Assembly (NCBI GenBank): GCA_049316985.1 | Contig: JBMOJB010000028.1 | Location: forward strand, 1 to 28,126 | Length of the DNA stretch: 28,126 nucleotides | Reading direction: 5' to 3' | Source of the DNA: CANHEE01 sp049316985 | Lineage (GTDB): Bacteria; Bacteroidota; Bacteroidia; Chitinophagales; Saprospiraceae | Part shown: in pieces, positions 14,834-24,600 of the stretch | How the letters are laid out: the number at the start of each line of letters is the position of its first letter | Position numbering within the stretch: position 1 is the first letter of the stretch | Made by a program: the position numbers and the translations under genes | Notes under the pieces: generated by a model | What the model was told of the DNA's origin: nothing | The model's database searches: none | The model's input: only the letters and a program-made list of their open reading frames with translations

Positions 14834-15838
14834 ATGAAACAAGTACTTTCTGCTATTCAGCCAACAGGAGATCTTCATCTTGGCAATTATTTTGGCGCGG
14901 TGAAAAACTGGGTTACCCTTCAGGAAAACTTCCATTGCACTTATGGTGTAGTTGATTATCATTCCATGACGATGCCGTACAAGGCTGATCAGCTCAGAGA
15001 AAATACCTGGAAAATGGTCATGTATTTATTGGCATGCGGCGTTAAGCCTGAGAACCTTTTCATCCAATCCCTGATTCCTGAACACACAGAATTGAATTGG
15101 TTGTTGAGCTGTGTGACTTCCCATGGAGAATTGGGAAGGATGACGCAATTTAAAGACAAAAAGGAATTAATTGCAGAAAAGGACAGTGAGGCATTTGTAT
15201 CGGCGGGCTTATTTTTGTATCCGGTATTGCAGGCGGCAGATATTTTGATTTATAAAGCAGATTATGTGCCAATTGGTAAAGACCAGGAGCAGCACCTTGA
15301 ATTGTCGCGTAACATTGCCGCTCGATTCAATCACCAGTTTGGAAAAGCGTACTTTCAACATCCTGAACCGCTCTATACGGAAGTGCCCAAATTGCTTTCC
15401 CTGGCTGACCCAAATAAAAAAATGAGTAAGAGCCTGGGAGAAAAGCACTATATCAATCTTTTTGGTGACGAAGATCGAATCCGCAAGCAGGTAAAAACCG
15501 CAGTAACAGATTCAGGAGTGCCGACAAAAGGTGAAATGAGTGCCGGAGTGAGGAATTTGTTTGAGCTGCTGAAAGCCTGCGGTAATCAAACGGCATACCA
15601 AGGATTGATGGATGATTACCATAGTGAATCGTTACAGTACGGTACTTTAAAAGCAGAAGTTGCTGATAGTATTATCTCCTTGATCCTTCCATTTAAGGAA
15701 AAGTTTGCTGAATTGACTGCTGACAAGAAGAAAGTAAAAAGTATGATTCAGGATAGTTCTGCCGAAATAAGAAAGAGAGCGCAAATAACGATCAGTGAAG
15801 TTAAAGACATTATGGGAATTATGAATCCAAAAAATTAG
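14834..15838 (+). CDS. trpS: Tryptophanyl-tRNA synthetase
   Basis: Class I aminoacyl-tRNA synthetase charging tRNA-Trp. The 334-aa length is typical. Seen: the HIGH-type ATP motif HLGN at 15-18 after SAIQPTGDL; the Trp-pocket region with VVDYHSMTMPY, YPVLQAADILIYKAD and VPIGKDQEQHLELSRNIAARF; and the KMSKS loop KKMSKSLG with Met197. The C-terminal helical anticodon-recognition part follows. It has a short 8-bp gap from ridA and no own promoter visible. Single copy in the window and no sign of an alternative resistant form. Confidence 0.97.
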   Translation: MKQVLSAIQPTGDLHLGNYFGAVKNWVTLQENFHCTYGVVDYHSMTMPYKADQLRENTWKMVMYLLACGVKPENLFIQSLIPEHTELNWLLSCVTSHGELGRMTQFKDKKELIAEKDSEAFVSAGLFLYPVLQAADILIYKADYVPIGKDQEQHLELSRNIAARFNHQFGKAYFQHPEPLYTEVPKLLSLADPNKKMSKSLGEKHYINLFGDEDRIRKQVKTAVTDSGVPTKGEMSAGVRNLFELLKACGNQTAYQGLMDDYHSESLQYGTLKAEVADSIISLILPFKEKFAELTADKKKVKSMIQDSSAEIRKRAQITISEVKDIMGIMNPKN

Positions 15839-15919
15839 TAAGCAGCAAACAGAAATGTTGTATCTTGGCGCGTAAATTTCAAATTATTCTATTGAATTTT
15901 TATCATTTCATTCTGTTTT

Positions 15920-16876
15920 ATGCTTTCAAGAAGGAATTTTTTAAAAAAATCTACCGTTTTGGGTAGTTTTTCACTTTTGGGTTCATTCTCCTCTTCAGAC
16001 GAATTTCTGTCGTCAGGTCCTGTTGCTATCGCCACTTGGGCCAATAATACCAAAGCCACGGAAGTGGCCTATACTATTCTTAATAATAATGGTTATGCCC
16101 TAGATGCTGTAGAGAATGGCGTTCATTTTCCTGAAGCAGACCCGGAAGACACTTCAGTGGGTTATGGTGGAAATCCGGATCGCGATGGAATTGTTACATT
16201 GGATGCAAGTATTATGGATGAGAAAGGGAATGCGGGGTCGGTTACTTTTTTGCAGCATATCATGCACCCCATTTCTGTAGCGAGGCTTGTTATGGAAAAA
16301 ACGCCTCATGTATTGTTGAGCGGAGACGGTGCCCTGCAGTTTGCGTTGGCTAACGGATTTAAAAAGGAGAATCTCCTGACCGAAAAAGCTAAAATGATGT
16401 GGCTGGAATGGTTGGACAAAAATAAGTACACTCCGGTAATATCTAAGGACAATCATGATACCATCGGCTTGTTGGCCATCGATAAGAAAAAAAGGCTGTG
16501 TGGAGCTTGTTCAACCAGCGGAGCCGCCTACAAAATGCATGGCCGGGTTGGAGACAGCCCAATCATAGGTGCCGGGCTTTTTGTCGACAATGAAGTTGGT
16601 GGCGCAACAGGTACAGGATTAGGAGAATTGATGTTGAAGAACCTCAGCAGTTTCTTAATAGTAGAATTTATGAGACAAGGCATGCATCCACAAAAAGCAT
16701 GTGAACAAGCGGTAAAGCGATTGGTCAAAAATTGTGGTACAGAGAATCAGGCTGCTTTTGTTGCATTGGACAAAAAAGGCAATTATGGAGCATTCAGTAT
16801 TCAGCCTAATTTTGATTTTGCATTGAGTCGTCAAGGCCAGACCCAGCGAAAATTATCTGATTCATATGTGCATTGA
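15920..16876 (+). CDS. N4-(beta-N-acetylglucosaminyl)-L-asparaginase, Tat-exported
   Basis: Ntn-hydrolase that cleaves the GlcNAc-Asn bond of N-glycopeptides, or related asparaginyl/isoaspartyl substrates. The 318-aa precursor begins MLSRRNFLKKS, a twin-arginine signal, followed by a hydrophobic stretch, so it is exported folded. The conserved GYGGNPDRDG block marks the glycosylasparaginase branch. The self-cleavage and nucleophile site is HDTIG with Thr181, giving an alpha part of about 180 and a beta part of 138 residues. The pocket motif RVGDSPIIGAG and GGATGTGLGE are intact. The 81-bp spacer after trpS contains TATCTTGG at 15861, a near -7 element, so the gene may have its own promoter. 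Substrate inferred from family. Confidence 0.92.
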   Translation: MLSRRNFLKKSTVLGSFSLLGSFSSSDEFLSSGPVAIATWANNTKATEVAYTILNNNGYALDAVENGVHFPEADPEDTSVGYGGNPDRDGIVTLDASIMDEKGNAGSVTFLQHIMHPISVARLVMEKTPHVLLSGDGALQFALANGFKKENLLTEKAKMMWLEWLDKNKYTPVISKDNHDTIGLLAIDKKKRLCGACSTSGAAYKMHGRVGDSPIIGAGLFVDNEVGGATGTGLGELMLKNLSSFLIVEFMRQGMHPQKACEQAVKRLVKNCGTENQAAFVALDKKGNYGAFSIQPNFDFALSRQGQTQRKLSDSYVH

Positions 16877-17001
16877 TTGAACTTTAACCTTGATAGAAAG
16901 GCAGAAGAAATGGTGCTTGTTTTTTAAATAATCATGACTATCAACTATTTTTTTGTTTGTTCTAAACAAAAATTTCACTAATAATACTTTATTTTTATGT
17001 T

Positions 17002-17036
17002 AATAATTAGATTTTTCATCTAATTATTTAACTTTG
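17002..17036 (+). promoter_or_regulatory. Promoter with -7 TAACTTTG and adjoining palindrome
   Basis: TAACTTTG at 17029-17036 is an exact -7 element. Ending directly before it is a perfect 11-bp inverted repeat: AATAATTAGAT (17002-17012), five-base loop TTTTC, then ATCTAATTATT (17018-17028). It fills the interval between the -7 and -33 positions and is therefore placed like an operator. No good TTTG is seen upstream. The leader to the ATG at 17096 would be about 53 nt. Confidence 0.55.
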
Positions 17037-17095
17037 TCCGTTATACTCAAAACTGAGTGAAGTCCGTTTTCATTTAAGAAATTTTATATATTACG

Positions 17096-20000
17096 ATGTT
17101 GAAACGTTTTATCCCGCTTTCCATTTCCCTATTTTTCTTATCGTTTGCTTCAGCGCAGCGTCCGATTTTTATTCCTGTTGATATGACAGTGATTCCTGAT
17201 GCTTCAAGAGCAGCTTGTGACAACTTAGCTGGTTCATCCACACAAACGCTTACTGCCTCTTCTCAGAGTAATGACAAGAAGTTTTTGTGTTTCAATGATA
17301 AACTGGAGATTCTGCACAATCGCGATCAAGTGTTGATTAGTGACCCTGTACCAGCCACGCCTGCTGGTGTTGGTTATCTTTTCTTAAGATGTGCACCTAC
17401 CAAAACAGGTATAACCATTCAAGATATTGCTGCTGATCCTTGTATTTTAAAAACGCCAAGCGGTGCTACTCCGCCGGGTGGATTTAGTATTACAACGGGA
17501 GGGAATACGAAAGGAGACAATGAGTTCAGCAATGATGGATGGTTGCAAACCAACTACGGAAGTGGCAAACCGGTTCAATTGTACTTCGCTCCGATAACTT
17601 TTGATAAGTACAATAGTGCATCTAATCCTTCTGCGACTTATGAGGGTACTCCAAGTGGTGCCTGTGTAAATGTGAACGTCGCTGCGGCTTTCAACGTGGT
17701 ATACTTGAATGCAATAAAATCATCAATCATAGCACAAGGAAATCTTGACGGCATCTTTAGATGCAACGGAGGGCTTCCGGAGTGGGACAATAACAGTAGC
17801 AGCTATGCTGTAGATATTAGCTTAAAGACAAATACCACAGTAAAAGGAACGGTCAACAGCGGGCCGGCAAAACACAATGGCAATGTGCAATTTTCTGTAC
17901 CTCAAAATGGAACTTATGTAATTGATGTTCAAGATGGGAAAAGTTGTGGAACTACTTTTGAAATGGTGATATCATCTGCCGTAGATGTGTTGGTTCAAAA
18001 TGACACCGTTTGTGCGGGTTCAAATGGCAAACTCACAATTGTTCCTTCAGGAGGAAGTGGTACGTATACCTATACCTGGGAAAAAAACCCACAAGGGAGC
18101 GGTGCTATTTCGGGGCCTTTTCCTTTACCTATTGCCGGAACTACCATAAATAATCTGCCAATTGGAGGTTATAGCATTACTGTTCAGGATACCGGTTCTG
18201 GAGCGACCTCACCGGTTCGAAATGGAGATATTGTTACTTCCAATATACTATTGTCTGTTACTTTAAGTAATACTAATCCAACCTGTCCCGATAGCTTTGA
18301 TGGTAAAGTTGCCGCATCTGTTACAGGTGGATTTGGTCCCTATTATTACCAATGGAGCAATGGCGAAAGTGGTTCAAATAAACCATTGATTTCCAATGTT
18401 GGTGTGGCTGGTGGTAATCCCAAATATTCTGTGACGGTCACTGATCGTTTTGGCTGCACGACGGAAGCGCTTACTAACCTCACTATTAATCAAATGTCCA
18501 TTACAAATGTACTCAGTACCAATGCCTCTTGTACGGGTGCAAAAGATGGTTTGATTACTTTTGATGTGACGGGTGGTAATCCTGCTGGAGGAAATTATAA
18601 TTTCAAATGGCAACTGAGCAGTAATCCTGCGGACACTTTGGTTTACAATGCAGGTGGGGCCAACCTATTTCAGCGAGATCCTGGTTTTTATTCTGTAACC
18701 ATAACGGATTCTAAAGGATGTAAGCTATTCAATAATTCTCTTGAGATTAAAGAAAATAGAAAACTGACCATTACAAAAAATATTGTTGATGCAAAATGCT
18801 TCAATGTCAAAGACGGCACAATCTCTTTACAGGTCAACGAAAGTGGACAAGGAGCGCCGAGCTCAGGTCCGGTAACTTTTAGTTGGTCACCGGTTCCAAG
18901 TGCTTTTCAGAGCGGAACCAATTTTACAACCACTTACGGCCAGGTAGGTGTAGGAAAGTATCAGGTCACTGTCTCTGATAATTTTAAGTGTGTCATTAGG
19001 GATTCAGTGACCGTAAAGCAACCCGCATCGGCGCTAACGGTAAGCAATACTGTTAAAAATGACCCTACTTGCCTGGGCAATAGCGCAAATGGTCAAATTA
19101 CAATTGTAGCGAGTGGAGGTACTACGCCTTATACTTACGCATGGAATAAAAGTGCTATTACCTTGCCTACCCTTTCCAATCTTTTTGCTGATACGTATAT
19201 AGTGACTGTTACCGACTTACAAGGCTGTACCGCCTCTTTGTCTGTGGTATTGGATCCACCACCGGGGCCTCAAATTGCGAGCATTCAAACAAACAATGTC
19301 AATTGTTTTTCTGACAACAATGGTTCAATCAAAATTTCCGCCACCAAAGCAAACCCGAATGATGTATTGACCTATAAATGGTCAAACAGCGGAAGCACTA
19401 CCGATGAGTTGAAAGATCTTAAGCCGGGGAAATACTCGGTGACGGTAACGGATCAAAAAGGATGTGCTATCAAAAGAGACACAGCGATTACTTCACCTGC
19501 ACCACTGGAATTGGTCGGTTTGCCGGCAATTACAAAACCTTCCTGTCCAACTTCAAATGATGGCAAGATTGATATCACGGTTAAAGGTGGAACCGCATCT
19601 TATACTTATGAATGGAAGTCTCTTACATTATCTGGCTCTTCAATTTCGGCGAGTTCTTCTTTTTCAATTCCAAATCTGACCGTGGGCACATACGGGATTA
19701 CGGTAACTGATCAAAATAATTGTCCTAAGCTTATCATTTCTGATGTGGCGATTAATTTTCCTCCAATTATTACGATAACAAAAAATATTGATAAAGATGT
19801 AGATTGCTATAATTTCGGTCCTTGCAATGGAAAAGCAACAGTAGTCGTAACAGCAGGAAATAGCGCGAATGGCTCATACAGTTTTCTTTGGCAGAGCGGT
19901 TCCATCGGAATCGGCCAATTAAATGAGGCTGTTTCAGCAGACAATCTTTGTCGTGGGTGGAATCGAGTTACAATTACAGATGGTAAATGTGAGTTGGTGG

Positions 20001-21325
20001 ATTCCGTATTAATTGGTTCACCACTACCGGTTGGAATAGATACATCCACGTTTCAAATTAAAACGATAACCTGTAATGGCGGCAATGACGGTGCAATTAG
20101 CCTTGAAGGTAAAGGAGGAGTGGGTCCTTATACTTATAACTGGGGACAAGGGGGGAGCAATGGCACTGCAGCTAATCTGAATGCAGGTGACTATCTTGTA
20201 ACGGTTACGGATAGCAAAAACTGCCCATATAGTACTACAATTACTCTTATCGAGCCGGCTGCATTAATTGCAGCTGTCGATACTGCTAAGACAGACTCTG
20301 TTTCCTGCGCAAGATATTCGGATGGTAAGATAACCCTGAAATATAGTGGAGGAAACCCTGGCGGTTACGCTTTTGCCTGGTCTCCAAATGTTTCAACTGG
20401 AGATGTGGCAGACAAGTTACCGGCTGGCTCCTATTCTGTTGTGGTTTCAGATGCAAAAGGTTGTACGGTAGCAGTCGCACCTTATCTGATCACAGAACCA
20501 GACTCAATTTCATTTACATTAGATACTATTAAAAGTCCATTATGCTTTGGATACTTGACTGAGGTGAAGATAAAAAATGCAATTGGTGGAAATGGTTCTA
20601 TGTTGGCCAATTATACTTATTCAATAGATGATGGGGCTGCGGTGAATGCAAAAAATGGAATTCTTTCAACAATAGCAGGGACTCATAATATAAAAGTTTA
20701 TGATCCTATAGGTTGTTATGCACAACAAACGATCAATGTTGACGAACCTCCAAGGATTAGGGTATACCTGGGGCAAGATGTGGAGATTGAACTTGGAAAT
20801 AGCTATGAGATCAATGCGACAATTGATGCTGTTTCTCCTATTGTAAAATATGCATGGTCTAATTCACCAAATGCCACACCGGTAACTTTATCTGATTCTT
20901 GTGAAAACCGCTGTGCACAGATTATCAAGCCGTTGGTCGATGGAAGTTATATTTTATTAGTAGAGGATACACTGGGCTGCATGGGTGCCGATACCCTGAA
21001 TATCACCATAGACAGAAATAGGAATGTATATTTGCCAAATGCTTTTTCTCCAAATGTTGACGGTACCAATGACTTTTTTGAAGTATTTGCAGATCCACAA
21101 AGTGTAGAACAAATTAATTTTATGCGTGTATTTGACCGATGGGGCAATATCGTATTTGAAAGTCCATCATTTATTCCTACTGCATCCCGCAACAACGGCA
21201 ATAGATGGAATGGATATTACAGAGATATCGAAGCCAATATCGGGGTATATATATATGTTTGTGAAGTCAAATTTATTGATGGCCTGATCATTACTTTCCG
21301 GGGAGATGTAATGCTGGCGAGATAG
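17096..21325 (+). CDS. Giant SprB-repeat surface protein with type B T9SS C-terminal domain
   Basis: Secreted cell-surface protein of 1409 aa, predicted adhesin or gliding-related. Seen: signal peptide 1-20 ending ASAQ; a non-repeated N-terminal region about 21-300; roughly twelve SprB-type repeats of 75-95 residues from about 300 to 1300, each with a Cys near its start and ending like YSVTVTDxxGC; then the C-terminal domain about 1309-1409 with YLPNAFSPNVDGTNDFF and VFDRWGNIVFES, the type B sorting domain (gliding-motility-associated C-terminal). Such proteins pass the outer membrane through the type IX secretion system and stay on the surface with PorV/PorP-type help. It is a lone gene with its own promoter and strong terminator. 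The regular Cys pairing suggests one disulphide per repeat (inferred). No SprF-like partner is adjacent. Confidence 0.93.
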   Translation: MLKRFIPLSISLFFLSFASAQRPIFIPVDMTVIPDASRAACDNLAGSSTQTLTASSQSNDKKFLCFNDKLEILHNRDQVLISDPVPATPAGVGYLFLRCAPTKTGITIQDIAADPCILKTPSGATPPGGFSITTGGNTKGDNEFSNDGWLQTNYGSGKPVQLYFAPITFDKYNSASNPSATYEGTPSGACVNVNVAAAFNVVYLNAIKSSIIAQGNLDGIFRCNGGLPEWDNNSSSYAVDISLKTNTTVKGTVNSGPAKHNGNVQFSVPQNGTYVIDVQDGKSCGTTFEMVISSAVDVLVQNDTVCAGSNGKLTIVPSGGSGTYTYTWEKNPQGSGAISGPFPLPIAGTTINNLPIGGYSITVQDTGSGATSPVRNGDIVTSNILLSVTLSNTNPTCPDSFDGKVAASVTGGFGPYYYQWSNGESGSNKPLISNVGVAGGNPKYSVTVTDRFGCTTEALTNLTINQMSITNVLSTNASCTGAKDGLITFDVTGGNPAGGNYNFKWQLSSNPADTLVYNAGGANLFQRDPGFYSVTITDSKGCKLFNNSLEIKENRKLTITKNIVDAKCFNVKDGTISLQVNESGQGAPSSGPVTFSWSPVPSAFQSGTNFTTTYGQVGVGKYQVTVSDNFKCVIRDSVTVKQPASALTVSNTVKNDPTCLGNSANGQITIVASGGTTPYTYAWNKSAITLPTLSNLFADTYIVTVTDLQGCTASLSVVLDPPPGPQIASIQTNNVNCFSDNNGSIKISATKANPNDVLTYKWSNSGSTTDELKDLKPGKYSVTVTDQKGCAIKRDTAITSPAPLELVGLPAITKPSCPTSNDGKIDITVKGGTASYTYEWKSLTLSGSSISASSSFSIPNLTVGTYGITVTDQNNCPKLIISDVAINFPPIITITKNIDKDVDCYNFGPCNGKATVVVTAGNSANGSYSFLWQSGSIGIGQLNEAVSADNLCRGWNRVTITDGKCELVDSVLIGSPLPVGIDTSTFQIKTITCNGGNDGAISLEGKGGVGPYTYNWGQGGSNGTAANLNAGDYLVTVTDSKNCPYSTTITLIEPAALIAAVDTAKTDSVSCARYSDGKITLKYSGGNPGGYAFAWSPNVSTGDVADKLPAGSYSVVVSDAKGCTVAVAPYLITEPDSISFTLDTIKSPLCFGYLTEVKIKNAIGGNGSMLANYTYSIDDGAAVNAKNGILSTIAGTHNIKVYDPIGCYAQQTINVDEPPRIRVYLGQDVEIELGNSYEINATIDAVSPIVKYAWSNSPNATPVTLSDSCENRCAQIIKPLVDGSYILLVEDTLGCMGADTLNITIDRNRNVYLPNAFSPNVDGTNDFFEVFADPQSVEQINFMRVFDRWGNIVFESPSFIPTASRNNGNRWNGYYRDIEANIGVYIYVCEVKFIDGLIITFRGDVMLAR

Positions 21326-21331
21326 GGATTC

Positions 21332-21356
21332 AATTGACAATTTATAATTGACAATT
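21332..21356 (+). repeat. Short direct repeat AATTGACAATT (two copies)
   Basis: Copies at 21332-21342 and 21346-21356, between the stop codon of the left adhesin and its terminator. A similar run of AATTGA(A/C) units lies just after the rpoN stop codon at 5126-5153. Confidence 0.7.
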
Positions 21357-21360
21357 AATA

Positions 21361-21400
21361 AAATGGCTGCACGAATTTTTCGTGCAGCCATTTTTTTTTT
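21361..21400 (+). terminator. Strong Rho-independent terminator of the left adhesin
   Basis: A perfect 15-bp stem (21361-21375 with 21379-21393), three-base loop TTT, GC-rich middle GGCTGCACG, followed by an unbroken T run up to 21400. Confidence 0.92.
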
Positions 21401-21541
21401 GCCAATTCTCTCAAAATCAATATAGTTTTCTTGAATTTCAAAAACTAAAAAAGATAAATAAAATTCTTGATTACAAACCAATTCGGCGGTGGTTGACCTT
21501 TGATGAAGGAATTGCTTAATAATTATATGGAGGAAAAAAAA

Positions 21542-21578
21542 CAATAATTAAGGCTTGGCCCTAATTATTGCTTTTTTT
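21542..21578. terminator. Bidirectional terminator of the right adhesin
   Basis: CAATAATTAAGGC (21542-21554) and GCCCTAATTATTG (21558-21570) pair at 12 of 13 positions around TTG. On the plus strand CTTTTTTT follows and on the minus strand a run of eight T follows, so it can act both ways. It lies 33 bp after the end of the minus-strand adhesin. Confidence 0.82.
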
Positions 21579-21610
21579 ATGTACTGAATTCGATCAAATT
21601 AAATTATCGC

Positions 21611-24600
21611 TTATCGTTTGATTACTTTTTTAATAAAATAAGCTTCGGATTCTATTTCGATCTTTAGAAAATATATGCCTGAAGGCATCAAACTGAAATC
21701 AATTTGCTCCGGAGCATAATCATACTGAAGAATTTGCTCACCTTTGTCACTTAAGATTTTTAAACTTCTGCAAGTGAATTCACCTTTTCTCTCCAAGTGC
21801 AAAATATCCAAAACAGGATTAGGCTTAATTAATATCAGATCTTCAATACCCACATCGATGGTAGAAACAGTAGTTTTAACTGTAAAACAAGATCTGGCGC
21901 TGCAACCATTTGCATCAGTCACTGTAAGGCAATAATTCCCGGAATCTAAATTATTTAAATTCCTGGTGTCAGCGCCATTTGACCATTTATATGAAAATTT
22001 ATTTTCTGCACCTCTGATTAGTGGCACAATCGAACCGTTCGCATTAGTCCCGGTAGTATTAACTACCATAGATTTTGCTGAATCAATAGCGAATGGCGGA
22101 TTCTGCACAATTACATCTATACTATCTACTGCAACGCATCCATTCGTCCCGGCAGTAAAGCTATAATATCTTCCTGTTTTAGCTGCCAAAACGGTTGGGT
22201 TTGTAATATTGTTGATTCCAAAACCTTTCCAAAGTAAATTATTAACTGTGCTATTGGCTACCAGTACAATCGGAGTGCTGTCGCACGTAAAAGTATTTCC
22301 TGTAATCTTAATGGTAGGTGTTATTTTATTTTCTTTTATAGTGATCGACTTTGAAGCTGGACATCCATCTTTGGGACTAACTGTTAAAGTATAGGTGCCG
22401 GATTTTGTAATTTCAGGTTGCAAAATGGACGATTTAAATCCACTAGGACCCACCCAGTTCGGTAATAATGGTGTATCCCAGATAATGGTTGCGGAAGGTT
22501 TTATTTTGCTGACTAAACAAGTCAAGCTATCAGCAACAATCGAGATTTCAGGAGATTTACCATCTTTTATTTGAAGTTCTGCAGAATCTGAACATCCGTT
22601 GGCGGCAGTCACAGAAACTTTATAGGTGCCTGCTTTATTAACCTTAATTGCAGCGTCATTGGATTTGTCTGACCAATTATAAGATTGGATGCTAGTCGTG
22701 CTTTGGGCGGATAAAACCAATGTATCATTGTTACAGATAAATTCTTTTGAGCTCTGGATAGAAATCGAAGGAACGGAATTGTCGATCTTTACAGCGACCA
22801 CTGCGATGCTTGAGCAACCATTTGAGGCGGTAACTGTGAGGTTGTAATCCCCGGGCACTGTTACTTTTTCAGTAGATTTAGTACTTGTAAATGAAAGAGG
22901 ACCACTCCATTTATAAGTAAGTCCGGTCGTATTTCCTGTAACAAGGACAGCAATGTCTACAATAGAATCTTTACATGTTATTGTCCCTGAAGAAGTACTT
23001 AGGATGGGCTTGTCATTGCTTGAATTTACTTGTACGCTTGCCGTGCTTGTGCATCCATTTGTCGGATTCGTTGCAGTAACCGTGTAATCACCGGATTGTT
23101 GAGTAACGACCGGATTGCCAGAATTTGAAAATCCGGTATTACTGGACCAGGAGTAGTTCAGGTTCGGTGTGACACTTGACGCTGAAAGTGTTACTGAAGC
23201 AGTAGAACAACTAATAGAACCGCTGGCAGATGCGGTCACAAGCGGTTTTTGAGTATCACTGCTGACAATAGCTTGAGCCGTGCCCGTACATCCATTTACA
23301 TCAGAAGCAACCACCGTATAAGTGCCAGGGTTGCTTACATTTGGGCTTTGTAAACCCGAAGTAAAGCCGGGCCCTGACCAAGTATAGGAAACTGCACCTG
23401 CAGCAGTAGCTGAAAGTGCTAAGTTGGTATTGCTACAGGTTAATTTACCTCCTGATGCCGCAACAGATAACACTACCGTACTTGTAGTTACAACTTTGTT
23501 GGTCTGCACAGTACAGCCATTATTTAAATTGGTCAGTATCAAAGTGTAAGTTCCCGGATTTACAGCATTAAAGACCCTGCCCGTTCCTACCTGGTTGCCA
23601 TTAAATTTCCATTGGTGTAACAGCGCATCTGATGCAGATGATGTTAGCGTCACAAAAGTGCTTGCGCAGGAAATGTTTGCATTTAATGGAGTAATATTTG
23701 GAATTATTGGAGATTCAAAATTATCAGTTATGTTAACAGTGGCGGTATTCGTGCATCCATTACTGGAATTTGTCGCTGTCACGGTGTAAGTTCCTGCAGT
23801 ATTTATAGTGGCAGTTGCAGAACTATTTCCGAAGAGAATTCCGGGTCCTGACCATTGATAACTATTGGCCCCTGATGCAGTTAAAATTGTACTTGGTTGG
23901 GAACAATTGATATTGTTATTGCCACTGATGCTAACTGTCGGTGCACTCGTATTGTTGGTCACAGTTTTAGAGGAACTGGAAGTACAGCCATTGCCTTTAT
24001 CCGTAACGGTTAGTATGTATGTATTGGCGGAAATTACATTTATAGATGATCCCGTTTCGGTTGTAGACCATAAATAGCTATAGTTTCCGGCTGGCCCGCT
24101 CAGACTTGTCATGGATTGTACACAAGTAAGGGCGCTATTACCGGAAATTGTCGATGGCGGAGCAGTTTTATTTGAGCTAACTGTGGTGGAAGTGCTTGCT
24201 TTACATCCATTGTTGTCCGTAACCGTAACTTGATATGTATTTGGTGCTAAATTTATGGCGGTTGCATCTGATTGCCCATTTGACCAAAGATAGGTGTACG
24301 GCGCAGTTCCATTGCTTGCAGTAGCGGTAGCCGTACCTTCTGTGATGCAAGTCGCAATGGTTGCGGAAGCTGAAGCAGTTACTGAATTTGTAGGATTGGC
24401 AACCAAAGCTGATTTGATTGATGTACAACCATTATTGTCGGTTACTGTAACATTGTAAGTTCCGGCACTTAGGTTGGAGATACTGGCGGTCGTTTGGTTG
24501 TTTGACCATAAATAAGCATAGCTTGTGCCTCCTCCCGATGCACTGACAGAGGCAGTTCCATTGGTATTGCCCTGACAAATGAGGGTTGAGCCGGTAGTTG

